Under the pieces are notes generated by a model. It searched no databases and was not told the origin of the DNA. It was given only the letters and a program-made list of their open reading frames with translations. From the NCBI RefSeq assembly GCF_011320115.1, contig NZ_JAANOZ010000001.1, positions 298,447 to 362,446 of the forward strand: 64,000 nt of DNA, read 5' to 3'. The translations under genes were made by a program, and so were the position numbers. Each line of letters starts with the position of its first letter. The first letter of the stretch is position 1. Source of the stretch: Croceibacterium segetis. GTDB lineage: Bacteria > Pseudomonadota > Alphaproteobacteria > Sphingomonadales > Sphingomonadaceae. Shown here one piece after another: positions 44,922-53,829 of this stretch.

Positions 44922-45808
44922 AAAGGCCTGTCGCCGTTCACCGTCACGCGATGCATCACCCGGCGGTGTCCGCTGTAGTCGTTGAGCGCATAATGCAGCG
45001 TGCAGCGGTTATCCCAGAAGGCGACGTCCCCCTTTTCCCAGCGCCAGCGGCAGGTGAACGGCTCGCGCGTGCACTGGTCCATGAGGAAATCGATCAGCGG
45101 CGCGCTCTCCTCTTCCGTCATGTCCTTGAAGCGCGGCGTGAAGGCGCCACTGACGTAGAGGCATTTGCGGCCGGTTTCCGGATGGGTGCGGATCAACGGA
45201 TGCTCGGTTTCATAGTGGGCGGTGGCGTTGGGCGCGGACTTGACCGATGAATCCTTGCTCCAGTCCTGCGACAGGGCGCCGTAGATCTTCGCCGGCGTGT
45301 GGATCATCGTCATTCCGTCGAGCATGGCGCGCATGCCGGAAGAGAGCGTCTCGAACGCGAGGTAGCAATTCGACCACAGCGTGTCGCCGCCCACCTCGGG
45401 CACCTCCAGCGCGTAGAGGATCGAGCCGAGCGGCGGTTCGGAAAGGTAGGTTACGTCGCCGTGCCAGGCTCCGCCGAAATTGCGCTCGTCGTCCGGCTCC
45501 TTCCTGACCTCGATGATGTCCGGATAGGCGTCCAACCCCTTCACCTGGTCGTGCTGGTTGAGCGTTCCGAAGCGGCGGGCGAAGGCGAGCTGCTGTTCCG
45601 GCGAGAAGTCCTGCCCGCGAAAGAAGATCACCAGGTGATCGAGCAGCGCCTGGCGGATTTCGGCGATGGTCGCGTCATCGAGGTCCTGCGAGAGGTCGGC
45701 GCCCTCGATAATGGCGCCTAGCGAGGCCGAGTAGCGCTTCACTCGGATGCGCTCGAAATTCTCACTGTGGGCCTGGGGGCTGATCTTTGGGCCAGCGAGA
45801 ACAGTCAT
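44918..45808 (-). CDS. TauD/TfdA-family Fe(II)/2-oxoglutarate dioxygenase
   Basis: 296 residues. The iron ligands are His116 and Asp118 in WHGDVTY and His272 in TLHYA; Arg287 matches the 2-oxoglutarate-binding Arg of TauD. The C-terminal half (WDNRCTLHYALNDY, RRVMHRVTVNGDRPF) is closer to TauD than to TfdA, but TauD Tyr73 is Val here, so taurine need not be the substrate. The start overlaps the end of the upstream AAHS transporter gene by ATGA, suggesting import and oxidation of one compound. Confidence 0.87.
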   Translation of the reverse strand: MTVLAGPKISPQAHSENFERIRVKRYSASLGAIIEGADLSQDLDDATIAEIRQALLDHLVIFFRGQDFSPEQQLAFARRFGTLNQHDQVKGLDAYPDIIEVRKEPDDERNFGGAWHGDVTYLSEPPLGSILYALEVPEVGGDTLWSNCYLAFETLSSGMRAMLDGMTMIHTPAKIYGALSQDWSKDSSVKSAPNATAHYETEHPLIRTHPETGRKCLYVSGAFTPRFKDMTEEESAPLIDFLMDQCTREPFTCRWRWEKGDVAFWDNRCTLHYALNDYSGHRRVMHRVTVNGDRPF

Positions 45809-47148
45809 GCGGGTTGCTCCTGCTTGCGGGCCGGCCGGACCTGCCGATCGATGATGAAGGCGGCGGCGAATACCAGCATCGCGATGACGGTCAGAACGCC
45901 GAAATACCACGCGGAGCCCATGTTGAGCAGGGTGCCGCCGTAATAGACCATGGCGATCGAGAACAGCCGTCCCGAGGTGATCACGAAGCCGATCCCGCCT
46001 GAGCGGCAACTCGTCGGGTAGCCCTGCGCCATGACCACGTAGAACACGGTTATCATCATGCTCACCAGCCCGACGGCGAGACCTTCGAGCAGGATGATGA
46101 ACATCCGTTCGTCGGCGCTCGGGGCGGCGCCGATGTTCTCCACCATCCAGCCAAGCGCGAGGATGTTCGCCAGGATCAGTGCCGCGCCCACCATCGTTAC
46201 GGCCCGCGAGCCGAAGGTGCGGGTTGTGAGGCCGGCGGACAGCCCGCCGACGATCGACAGGATTCCCTGCCAGACGCCGGCCTGTTGCGCTTGGGCCAAG
46301 GTAAAGCCGGCCGAAGTCAGCAGCACCGTCGTCCAGTTGAGCAGGCCGTAGACCAGGGTCGTGGTGGCCGAAAAACTGATCACCATGCCGATGTTGAGCT
46401 TGCGGTTGCTGGGATGGAAGATGCCTATGCTTTCGCCCGTTCCATCTTCGTTGGCGCCGACGGTTTCGGGCAGCAGCTCGATAGCGGGGTCAATCACCTT
46501 GGCGGCGCTCCGGCGTGCGGCCTCGGCCTTGCCCTTGGCGAGCAGGAATGGTGGCGGCTCGCGCAGCAGCGCGAATGCCAGGGTCCCCAGCACGATCGAA
46601 GCGGAGCCGAACGCGATAAAGGCGCCCCGCCAGCCGTAGTTTGGCAGCAGGTACGGCATCACCGCCGCGCTGACCGAGATGCCTACCGGGATTCCGATGG
46701 AAACCAGGGAGACGGTATGAGCCCGCCATCGGTCGGGGACCCAATCGCTGACCAGCGCCAGGGCGTTGGGATAGGCGGCGCCGAATCCCAATCCGCCGAG
46801 CGCACGCACGGCCGACATCTGCCAGACGTCGTGAGTGAACGAGGCCGAGATCGTCGCCGCGCCGAAGATCAGACAGGCCAGGAACAACGTTCTCAGCCGC
46901 CCGATCCGATCGCCGAGCATACCGCCGAGGATTGACCCGAAGCCCATGCCGAACAGCGAGGCGGCGAGAGCTGGGCCGAATGCCGCCCGGTCGATGCCCC
47001 ATTCCTCGAGGATCGGGGGCGTGACCAAGGGCAGGGATTGCAGGTCAACGCCGTCGAAAACGAGCAGCAGCAGCGCGAATAGGGCTACCGTGACCTGGAA
47101 CGGCCGCAGAGGAGCGCGGGCGATCGCCGCGCTGAACGTCATCGGCAT
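45805..47148 (-). CDS. MFS transporter, aromatic acid:H+ symporter (AAHS) type
   Basis: 447 residues, about 12 helices. AAHS signs: the N-terminal LLVFDGVDLQSLPLVTPPILEEWG region with its conserved acidic residue, and GGMLGDRIGRLRTL. Known AAHS members carry benzoate-, hydroxybenzoate- or 2,4-D-type acids. GGGAGAGA precedes ATG 47148. Coupled to the dioxygenase gene downstream. amn ends 53 nt upstream on the same strand. Confidence 0.85.
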   Translation of the reverse strand: MPMTFSAAIARAPLRPFQVTVALFALLLLVFDGVDLQSLPLVTPPILEEWGIDRAAFGPALAASLFGMGFGSILGGMLGDRIGRLRTLFLACLIFGAATISASFTHDVWQMSAVRALGGLGFGAAYPNALALVSDWVPDRWRAHTVSLVSIGIPVGISVSAAVMPYLLPNYGWRGAFIAFGSASIVLGTLAFALLREPPPFLLAKGKAEAARRSAAKVIDPAIELLPETVGANEDGTGESIGIFHPSNRKLNIGMVISFSATTTLVYGLLNWTTVLLTSAGFTLAQAQQAGVWQGILSIVGGLSAGLTTRTFGSRAVTMVGAALILANILALGWMVENIGAAPSADERMFIILLEGLAVGLVSMMITVFYVVMAQGYPTSCRSGGIGFVITSGRLFSIAMVYYGGTLLNMGSAWYFGVLTVIAMLVFAAAFIIDRQVRPARKQEQPA

Positions 47149-47200
47149 GGACAGTCTCTCCCTTGCGGCCGATCATGTCAGCCAGAAGGGCGGGCGTCCA

Positions 47201-48637
47201 CTACCTGAAGGGGGGCTCGTTGAACGCGCGCAGCTTGCGGCTGTGCAGGCGCGGGCCTGCGGCGCGCAGGCGCTCGCACGCGCTGATGCCGATCTGCAGG
47301 TGCGCGGCGATCGCCTGTTCGTAGAACAGGTTGGCCTGCCCCGGCAGCTTGATCTCGCCGTGGAGCGGCTTGTCCGACACGCACAGCAGGGTGCCGTAGG
47401 GCACGCGGAAGCGATAGCCTTGCGCGGCGACGGTGGCGCTCTCCATTTCGATCGCCACCGCGCGGCTCTGCGACAGGCGGCGGGCGGTGTGCGAGTAGCG
47501 CAGTTCCCAGTTGCGGTCGTCGGTGGTGACGACGGTGCCCGTGCGCATCCGCGCCTTGAGGTCGGCGCCCTGCGCGCCCGCGACGCTTTCGGCGGCGGCC
47601 GCAAGGGCTTGCTGGACTTCCGCGATGGCCGGGAGGGGGATTTCGGGCGGCAGGACGTCGTCGAGTACGTGATCGTCGCGCAAGTAGGCGTGGGCGAGAA
47701 CGAAGTCGCCGATCTTCTGGCTCGGCCTGAGACCGCCGCAGTGACCGATCATCAGCCATGCCTCGGGCCTGAGCACCGCGAGGTGGTCGGTGATCGTCTT
47801 GGCGTTCGACGGCCCAACGCCGATGTTGACCAGCGTGATGCCCATGCGGTTGTCGGCCATCAGGTGGTAGGCCGGCATCTGGTGACGCCGCCAGGTCGTC
47901 TCGCTGAGCTGCGCCTTGGCGTTGCGGGCGGTCTTCCTCAGGTCGAGCCCGCCGGCGCCGGTGAGCGCGCTGTAGGTTCCCTTGCCGACCTGCTCGCCGG
48001 CCCAGTCGACGAATTCGTCGATGTAGCGGTGATAGTTGGTCAGCAGCACGAAGCGCTGGAAATCCTGCGGGTCGGTGCCGGTGTAGTGGGCGAGACGGGC
48101 GAGGCTGAAGTCGGTCCGCAGGGCATCGAACAGCGACAGCGGCATCGCCTCGCCGGGGTCGCCGAGCTCGATGCAATCGGCCAGCTCGTCGCCAATCAGC
48201 GCCAGTTCGGTTGTCGGGAAATAGCGGGCGATCTCGTTCGGGCTGACTCCCGCCATCTCCGCTCCGTGGCGCCCTTCGAGCACGTAAGGGAAGGGGATTT
48301 CCTGCCGGCTGCGGCCGATCTCGATGGCAACGTCGAAATCCTCGATCAGCAGGTCGAGCTGCTCGGCGAGATAATCGGCGAACAGCTCCGGGCGGGTGAT
48401 GGTGGTGGAATAGGTTCCGGGCTGGTGCAGCCGGCCGAACGAGCGCGTGCGGTCGCTCGGTGGCGGGCCTCCGCCATAGCGCACGCGTAGCTCGGGGTAG
48501 CAGTAGCTTCCGTCCGAGCGGCGCTCGGGCGGCGGCGGTGTGCCGGTGCGGACATATTCGCCGATGTCGGTGCGCAGGCGCTCGACCGCGGCCTCGTAGA
48601 CAGCGGCTAGTTCGGTGATGACGGTAGTAGAATCCAT
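47201..48637 (-). CDS. amn: AMP nucleosidase
   Basis: Splits AMP into adenine and ribose 5-phosphate. 478 residues, as in E. coli Amn: an N-terminal regulatory domain with RRSDGSYCYPELRVRYGG, then the nucleoside-phosphorylase-like catalytic domain with NIGVGPSNAKTITDHLAVL, MIGHCGGLRPSQ and IEMESATVAAQGYRFR. Separated from rplI by a strong terminator. Possible read-through into the transporter-dioxygenase pair. Confidence 0.93.
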   Translation of the reverse strand: MDSTTVITELAAVYEAAVERLRTDIGEYVRTGTPPPPERRSDGSYCYPELRVRYGGGPPPSDRTRSFGRLHQPGTYSTTITRPELFADYLAEQLDLLIEDFDVAIEIGRSRQEIPFPYVLEGRHGAEMAGVSPNEIARYFPTTELALIGDELADCIELGDPGEAMPLSLFDALRTDFSLARLAHYTGTDPQDFQRFVLLTNYHRYIDEFVDWAGEQVGKGTYSALTGAGGLDLRKTARNAKAQLSETTWRRHQMPAYHLMADNRMGITLVNIGVGPSNAKTITDHLAVLRPEAWLMIGHCGGLRPSQKIGDFVLAHAYLRDDHVLDDVLPPEIPLPAIAEVQQALAAAAESVAGAQGADLKARMRTGTVVTTDDRNWELRYSHTARRLSQSRAVAIEMESATVAAQGYRFRVPYGTLLCVSDKPLHGEIKLPGQANLFYEQAIAAHLQIGISACERLRAAGPRLHSRKLRAFNEPPFR

Positions 48638-48683
48638 GACAACCGTTAGCCCCGTGGTCGCGTCATTTCAAAGACCAAACAGG

Positions 48684-48717
48684 AAAAAGGGGCGCGGTCC
48701 ACATTGGACCGCGCCCC
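48684..48717 (-). terminator. Intrinsic terminator of rpsF-rpsR-rplI
   Basis: A perfect 12-bp stem (48689-48700 with 48706-48717; GGGGCGCGGTCC) with a 5-nt loop is followed on the minus strand by TTTTT (48688-48684). Textbook rho-independent terminator. Confidence 0.92.
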
Positions 48718-48742
48718 TGCTTGTTCGTTGGGACCGAAACGA

Positions 48743-49360
48743 TCAGGCCTCGGTCGAGGCCTCGGGATCGGCCGGGTTCTCGAGCATGTCGGCGGGAATT
48801 TCGCCGGGCTCGAGGGTCGGGTCAATCGGTTCGACGAAGCCTTCGCCCTCGGCGCGGTCTTCTTCGAAGGCTTGCGCCATCACGTCGACGCCCTGGCGCT
48901 GAAGTTCGGCTTCGTCGTCCGAACGGGCGACGTTGGCCTTCACCGTCACGCGCACCTCGGGGTGCAGCGCGATGGTCACTTCGTGCACGCCGAGCGCCTT
49001 GATCGGGCTGCCCATGACGACCTGGCGCTTGTCGACCTTGTGACCCTGCTCTTCGAGAGCCTGGGCGATGTCGCGCACGTTGACCGAGCCGTAGAGCTGG
49101 CCGGAGTTCGACGACGCGCGGATCAGCACGACCTCGGCTCCATCGAGCTTCTTGCCTTCGGTCTCGGCTTCGCCGCGGCGTTCGGCATTCTCTTTTTCCA
49201 GCCGCTCGCGATTGGCTTCGAACACCTGGCGGTTCGCGTCGTTGGCGCGGAGCGCCTTTTTCTGCGGCAGCAGGAAGTTGCGCGCGTAGCCGTCCTTGAC
49301 GGACACGACGTCGCCGATGCCGCCGAGGTTCTCGACACGTTCGAGGAGGATAATTTGCAT
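48743..49360 (-). CDS. rplI: 50S ribosomal protein L9
   Basis: 205 residues. N-terminal domain [19 protein letters not shown] and [14 protein letters not shown], long central helix, C-terminal RNA-binding domain with GKLYGSV-type [15 protein letters not shown]. Longer than the usual ~150 because of an acidic C-terminal extension of about 45 residues (Glu/Pro/Asp-rich), common in alphaproteobacteria. AAGGAGG precedes the start. Confidence 0.96.
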   Translation of the reverse strand: MQIILLERVENLGGIGDVVSVKDGYARNFLLPQKKALRANDANRQVFEANRERLEKENAERRGEAETEGKKLDGAEVVLIRASSNSGQLYGSVNVRDIAQALEEQGHKVDKRQVVMGSPIKALGVHEVTIALHPEVRVTVKANVARSDDEAELQRQGVDVMAQAFEEDRAEGEGFVEPIDPTLEPGEIPADMLENPADPEASTEA

Positions 49361-49370
49361 GATGTCCTCC

Positions 49371-49595
49371 TTACTTCACGATGTACGGCAGAAGGCCGAG
49401 ATGACGGGCGCGTTTGATCGCCTTGGCCAGCTCGCGCTGCTTCTTGGCCGAAACTGCGGTGATGCGGCTGGGGACGATCTTGCCACGCTCGGACATGAAG
49501 CCCTGCAGCAGGCGCACGTCCTTGTAGTCGATGACCGGCGCATCCTTGGCCGAGAACGGGCAGGACTTGCGGCGGCGGAAGAAAGGACGGGCCAT
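49371..49595 (-). CDS. rpsR: 30S ribosomal protein S18
   Basis: 74 residues, normal. Conserved [17 protein letters not shown] and [23 protein letters not shown] in parts. Start ATG overlaps the rpsF stop by 1 nt; 10 nt before rplI. S6 and S18 bind each other before joining the 30S. Confidence 0.97.
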   Translation of the reverse strand: MARPFFRRRKSCPFSAKDAPVIDYKDVRLLQGFMSERGKIVPSRITAVSAKKQRELAKAIKRARHLGLLPYIVK

Positions 49596-49957
49596 CAGTC
49601 TTCTCCCCGCTCGCGACGGCGAGTGCGCTCGCGGTCGTTCTTGCGCATCATCACGGAAGGTCCACCTTCGTGCTCGTCGACACCGACGGTGATCCAGCGG
49701 ATGATGTCTTCGTTGATCCGGTTCTGCCGCTCGAGCTCGGCAACAACCGCGCCAGGGCCTTCGATGTTCAGCAGAACAAAGTGCGCCTTGCGGTTGCGGT
49801 CGATCTTGAAGGCGAGATTCTTGAGGCCCCAGGTCTCGGTCTTGGTGACCTTGCCCTGGCCGGCTTCGACGATCTCGGTGGCGGCGGCGGCCAGGGCGTC
49901 TACCTGAGCTTGGCTCAGATCCTGGCGCGCGAGAAAAACATGCTCGTACAGCGGCAT
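49595..49957 (-). CDS. rpsF: 30S ribosomal protein S6
   Basis: 120 residues: [20 protein letters not shown] start, [21 protein letters not shown] core and an acidic/basic C-terminal tail (RMRR-type). Start 49957 has AAAGGAA upstream. First gene of rpsF-rpsR-rplI; longer in-frame sequence upstream is not family-like. Confidence 0.96.
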   Translation of the reverse strand: MPLYEHVFLARQDLSQAQVDALAAAATEIVEAGQGKVTKTETWGLKNLAFKIDRNRKAHFVLLNIEGPGAVVAELERQNRINEDIIRWITVGVDEHEGGPSVMMRKNDRERTRRRERGED

Positions 49958-50065
49958 GCGCGCGTTCCTTTCACTTCCATGCCGATCGCTGGCTGATCCC
50001 GCACCTGCGGGGGCCCCTCCGGCTTTCTTGGGTTCCCCGGCCGGCTCGCCGATCGGGAACGCGGG

Positions 50066-50093
50066 CACATACAGGGTTCGCCGGTGATTGCAA
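50066..50093 (-). promoter_or_regulatory. Candidate promoter of the rpsF operon
   Basis: On the minus strand TTGCAA (50093-50088), a 16-nt spacer and TATGTG (50071-50066) lie about 110 nt ahead of rpsF. The leader in between contains a CCCGCA-N2-TGCGGG hairpin that could be an S6:S18 autoregulatory site. Inferred only. Confidence 0.35.
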
Positions 50094-50162
50094 GCACGCG
50101 GCGGCATTGACGCTTGCCAGGGAGCGCTACACCATCGCAACCATAAACAGGGGAGGGATTCG

Positions 50163-50663
50163 ATGCGCACAACGATGATCGTGGCTGCGGCCGCTCTGCT
50201 GGCCATGCCCGCGGCGGCCCAGCAGAAGGCCGACGAGCCGGGACTGGAATTCGTTTTCCAGGAGACGGTCGCCCTCGGCAAGGCGGTCGAAGTGGGCAAG
50301 ACCGCGCGGGGGCAGCGGCGGATCATCCCGATCACCGGCGGCCATTTCGAGGGGCCGCAGATCAAGGGCGAGGTGATGCCCGGCGGCTGGGACTGGCAGC
50401 TGACCCGTGTCGACGGCTGCACCGATGTGAAGGCCGACTACTTCCTCAAGACCGACGACGGGGTGGTGATCAACGTCGTCAACACCGGCGAGATCTGCCC
50501 GGGTGAGAAGGGCGCGCCCGCCCCGGTGCGCACCCATCCGGTGTTCGAACCGCCGCTCGGGAAATACGAATACCTGGGGCGGCAGGCGTTCGTCGGCACG
50601 CTCGGCATGGCGCCTGCGAGCGCGGGTCCCGCGGTGCTGATCCGGTTTTACCGCGTGAAGTAG
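50163..50663 (+). CDS. Secreted DUF3237-domain protein
   Basis: 166 residues; signal peptide 1-19 (cleavage after AAA before QQK). The mature part matches DUF3237: [41 protein letters not shown] and [10 protein letters not shown]. The family is a small beta-barrel of unknown function, often near degradation genes. Start 50163 after GGGGAGGG. Divergent from rpsF. Confidence 0.82.
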   Translation: MRTTMIVAAAALLAMPAAAQQKADEPGLEFVFQETVALGKAVEVGKTARGQRRIIPITGGHFEGPQIKGEVMPGGWDWQLTRVDGCTDVKADYFLKTDDGVVINVVNTGEICPGEKGAPAPVRTHPVFEPPLGKYEYLGRQAFVGTLGMAPASAGPAVLIRFYRVK

Positions 50664-50747
50664 CGGGAGGCGACCTAACCGACCGTTTCACGCGCCGGAC
50701 CTAACTTTCGAAGGTAGGCGTGACGACTTTTGGGAGCCGCCACCACT

Positions 50748-50771
50748 GTATTTTGCCATATGGAAAGATAC
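50748..50771. promoter_or_regulatory. 24-bp imperfect palindrome before the LuxR-type regulator
   Basis: Centred on CCATATGG, the arms GTATTTTGCCAT and ATGGAAAGATAC match at 10 of 12 positions. It lies about 95 nt ahead of the regulator start. Size and symmetry fit a dimeric regulator site. Confidence 0.5.
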
Positions 50772-50864
50772 CGATACGACCTAGGTGAAAAAGCAGGTGA
50801 ATCTCCTTAGTCTCGAATGAGTTGATCGGCACGGGATGGTGCCGGCCCAAACCAGGAGTCGTCC

Positions 50865-51500
50865 ATGGCCAGTCACCGGCATATTCACGTCATCGATCCC
50901 GATTTTCGCCGCCGCGCGCGAATCACTTACGAGTTGGCGCATCGCAATCTGCACGCGGAAATCTACGAAGACCTCGAGGAGTTCGCCTCGCGGCTTCCGG
51001 AGGGAGGGGCGATCTTCGTTGCGGATGAACCGGGGCGGTGCTGTGCCGGCGACGTGCAGGCAATGCTCGATGCGCGGGGCCGTGCGGTTCCGGTGGCGGC
51101 CTATTCGGCCGAACCGTCGCCGCAGCGGATCGTCGATGCGATGCTTGGCGGAGCGCTCGATTACTCGCGCTGGCCCTTCGATCCGGCGCTGCTCGAAACC
51201 GCGTTGGTGCGGCTGGCGGAGGAGGGCGAGCGCCGGGCACAGCTTGCGCGGCGCGGGGCCTCGGCCAAAGCCGCCATCGAGCACCTCAGCATGCGCGAGC
51301 ACGAAGTGCTCGAACTTATGATCGAGGGCGATTCCAACAGGGAAATCGGGCGCCGGCTCGGGATCAGCCCGCGCGCGGTCGAAATCCACCGCGGCAACAT
51401 GATGCGCAAGCTCAACGCCCGTTCGCCTTCCGACGCAGTGCGTCTGGCGATGTACGCGGGCCTCGACGCGGTTAGGGAAGACGAGCGCCTGGCCGCCTGA
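50865..51500 (+). CDS. FixJ/LuxR-type response regulator with degenerate receiver domain
   Basis: 211 residues: N-terminal receiver-like domain (1-115) and a C-terminal LuxR helix-turn-helix (about 138-200; LSMREHEVLELMIEGDSNRE and PRAVEIHRGNMMRKL). Acidic Asp11/Asp13 and the phosphoacceptor-position Asp54 are present, but the conserved Lys before Pro-Phe is Trp103 (DYSRWPF), so normal phosphorylation switching is doubtful. No histidine kinase gene is adjacent. AGGAG precedes ATG 50865; a 24-bp palindrome lies upstream. Confidence 0.85.
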   Translation: MASHRHIHVIDPDFRRRARITYELAHRNLHAEIYEDLEEFASRLPEGGAIFVADEPGRCCAGDVQAMLDARGRAVPVAAYSAEPSPQRIVDAMLGGALDYSRWPFDPALLETALVRLAEEGERRAQLARRGASAKAAIEHLSMREHEVLELMIEGDSNREIGRRLGISPRAVEIHRGNMMRKLNARSPSDAVRLAMYAGLDAVREDERLAA

Positions 51501-51507
51501 GCGCGCC

Positions 51508-52926
51508 TCAGGGGAGGCGCGCGAGCAGACCCCGGGCAAACTCCGTCAGCGTGTCGTCGCGCGCGCCCATTACGGCGACGCGATCGCCCGGGCGGGCGAT
51601 CTCGACGATCCTCTGGCCGCAGGCCTCGCGGGTCGGAATGTACTCGGCATGCCCGCCAGCTTCCGCGATCAGCTGGACGATGCGCTCGCTGCCTTCGCTA
51701 CGGTCGACGGTACCGCCAAAGTAGACCGGATCGCACATCAACGTGAGGTCCTCCGGCCCAAGCTCCTCGGCGAAGGTCCGCGCCAGCTCATGGCCCATCT
51801 GCCGCAAGGGTCCGTAACCGTGCGGCTGGAAGAAGGCGATCACCCGGCCGGGGTGCGCCTTGAGGGTGCGCAAGGTTGCGCGGCATTTCTCGGGATTGTG
51901 GCCGAAGTCGTCGATCACCGTCACGCCGCCCGGGCTGGTGCCGATCACGTCGAAGCGCCGGGCGAGGCCCTTGAACGTCGTCAGCGCGAGGCAGGCGTCG
52001 TGGACCGAAACCCCTGCGGCGACGGCACCCGCGACGGCCGCCAGCGCGTTCGACAGGTTGTGCCGGCCCGGCATCGCCAACACCAGCGGATGGATCGTAT
52101 CGTCCCGACGGTCGATCAGGACCGCCTGGATGCCGCTCGCTGTGTCCTCGATTGTGTCGGCGGTAACGCCCAGCGTAGCTTCGGGATTGTCGATCCCGAA
52201 AGTGATCACGTCGCCGGCATGCGCGGCGATCAGGCGCGCTTCGTCGTCGTCGGCATTGGCGGCCACTCGCTCCGCGGTAAGCACGAACCCGGAGAACAAC
52301 GCGCGCAGCTCCTCCATGCTCTTGTGGTCGAGGCTGACGTTGAGCAGTACCGCGACCTGGGGACGGTAGAGCGCGATCGAGCCGTCGCTCTCGTCGACTT
52401 CGGAAACGAACACATCGCCTTTGCCGACCTTGGCGCTGGCGAATGGCGTGTCGGGCGAGACGAAGTTCTTCATCACCGCGCCGTTCATGATTGTCGGGTC
52501 GCGCCCCACATCCTGCATGATCCACCCGAGCATCCCGGTGACGGTCGACTTGCCGCTGGTCCCGCCGACAGCGATGCCGCACGCTGAGGCGTTGAATAGC
52601 GTGGCGAGCAATTCTGCGCGGGTCATCCGCGGGCAACCGAGCTCTTTCGCGCGGACCACTTCGGGCACGGTGTCCTCGATCGCGGCGGAGGCGACCAGCG
52701 TCTGTTCGGCCGAAATGATGCCGCTGCCGTCCTGCGGGAAAAGCGTGAAGCCCTGGCGTTCGAGCGAGGCGAATTTCTCGGGCGTGCGCCTCTGGTCGCG
52801 GCTGCGGTCGGAGCCCGCGACTTCGGCGCCGAGGCCCTTGAGGATCGTCGCCAGCGGCAGCATTCCCGAACCGCCGATACCGCAGAAGAACCAGGGATGG
52901 ACGGTGAGGTCGGCAGCGTCGGGCAT
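51508..52926 (-). CDS. MurC/Mpl-like Mur ligase
   Basis: 472 residues with the three Mur-ligase domains: FCGIGGSGMLPLATILKGLG (UDP-binding Rossmann, 14-33), ATP P-loop GGTSGKST (121-128) and C-terminal DDFGHNPEK. MurC would have GTHGKTT; here the His is Ser and the TT is ST. Placement beside an LD-carboxypeptidase and outside a division cluster favours a recycling ligase (Mpl type, joining tripeptide to UDP-MurNAc) over the essential MurC. Start ATG 52926; an in-frame GTG at 52959 is possible. Confidence 0.8.
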   Translation of the reverse strand: MPDAADLTVHPWFFCGIGGSGMLPLATILKGLGAEVAGSDRSRDQRRTPEKFASLERQGFTLFPQDGSGIISAEQTLVASAAIEDTVPEVVRAKELGCPRMTRAELLATLFNASACGIAVGGTSGKSTVTGMLGWIMQDVGRDPTIMNGAVMKNFVSPDTPFASAKVGKGDVFVSEVDESDGSIALYRPQVAVLLNVSLDHKSMEELRALFSGFVLTAERVAANADDDEARLIAAHAGDVITFGIDNPEATLGVTADTIEDTASGIQAVLIDRRDDTIHPLVLAMPGRHNLSNALAAVAGAVAAGVSVHDACLALTTFKGLARRFDVIGTSPGGVTVIDDFGHNPEKCRATLRTLKAHPGRVIAFFQPHGYGPLRQMGHELARTFAEELGPEDLTLMCDPVYFGGTVDRSEGSERIVQLIAEAGGHAEYIPTREACGQRIVEIARPGDRVAVMGARDDTLTEFARGLLARLP

Positions 52927-52979
52927 GGCTGGCAGGTATGCAGTTGTCGCCTGTAACACAAGGCAGCTAGAAGCAGGCG

Positions 52980-53804
52980 ATGACCCGCATCGCCATCTGT
53001 GCCCCAGGCACCCCCATCACGAGCGAGGATGCGGCGCGCGTGGAAGCATTGGCGAAAGCGGAGTTCCCTGAGCTCCAGCTCGATTTTCATCCGCAATGCT
53101 TTGCCGACGGCGGCCATTTCGCCGGGCCTGACGAGATGCGGCTCGGCGCATTGCTCGCCTGCGCCAACTCGGCGGCGGACGTCGTCTGGTTTGCCAAGGG
53201 CGGGTACGGCTCGAACCGGATCGTCGCCCAGGCTGTCGAGGCGCTATCGGGCCGCTCGGCGCAGCAGCAGTGGTTCGGCTACTCAGACTGCGGTTATCTC
53301 CTCGCGGCGGCGCACCGCGAGGGCTTCGCGCGGGCAGTGCACGGGCCGATGCCGGTGGATGTCCGGCGCGAAGGCGGCACCGACGCCATCCGCCGCGCGC
53401 TCGGCTGGTTCGCCGGAGCGCGCGCAGGTCTCGAGCCCGACCTTGGCGGGCAACCGGCGGTGGCGTTCAACCTGATCACGCTGGCGATGCTGTGCGGGAC
53501 ACGGTTCCTGCCCGATCTCACCGGCTACGCCGTCCTGGTCGAGGAAGTCGCCGAGCATCTCTATGCGGTGGACCGGCTGTTCTTCCACGTCACCGAACAT
53601 CTGCGCGGGATTGCCGGCTTGCGCCTGGGCCGATTGAGCGCGGTGCCCGACAACGACCGGCCCTTTGGGAGCGACTCGGAGGCGATCGCCCGCGACTGGT
53701 GCGAGCGCACGGGCATTCCCTATCTCGGCCTTGCCGACATCGGCCATGACGCCGCGAACAAGATCGTGCCGTTCGGCCTTGCGGCGGACTTCGCCCGCTC
53801 CTAA
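52980..53804 (+). CDS. ldcA: LD-carboxypeptidase, S66 family (LdcA-like)
   Basis: Removes the terminal D-Ala from murein tetrapeptides in the cytoplasm, producing the tripeptide for reuse. 274 residues, slightly short. Seen: FAKGGYGSNR (71-80), nucleophile Ser102 in GYSDCGY, and DIGHDAANKIVPFG near the C-terminus containing the expected His. The Glu of the Ser-Glu-His triad is not assigned. Divergent from the Mur ligase with 53 nt between starts; the two probably share control. Confidence 0.8.
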   Translation: MTRIAICAPGTPITSEDAARVEALAKAEFPELQLDFHPQCFADGGHFAGPDEMRLGALLACANSAADVVWFAKGGYGSNRIVAQAVEALSGRSAQQQWFGYSDCGYLLAAAHREGFARAVHGPMPVDVRREGGTDAIRRALGWFAGARAGLEPDLGGQPAVAFNLITLAMLCGTRFLPDLTGYAVLVEEVAEHLYAVDRLFFHVTEHLRGIAGLRLGRLSAVPDNDRPFGSDSEAIARDWCERTGIPYLGLADIGHDAANKIVPFGLAADFARS

Positions 53805-53829
53805 CCGCGCTCGCAACAGGAGAGACGCG

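Noticed and set aside
39108..47148. Transporter-rich stretch as a genomic island
   Set aside because: No integrase, tRNA junction, flanking repeats or clear shift in base composition; only modest evidence of accessory content.
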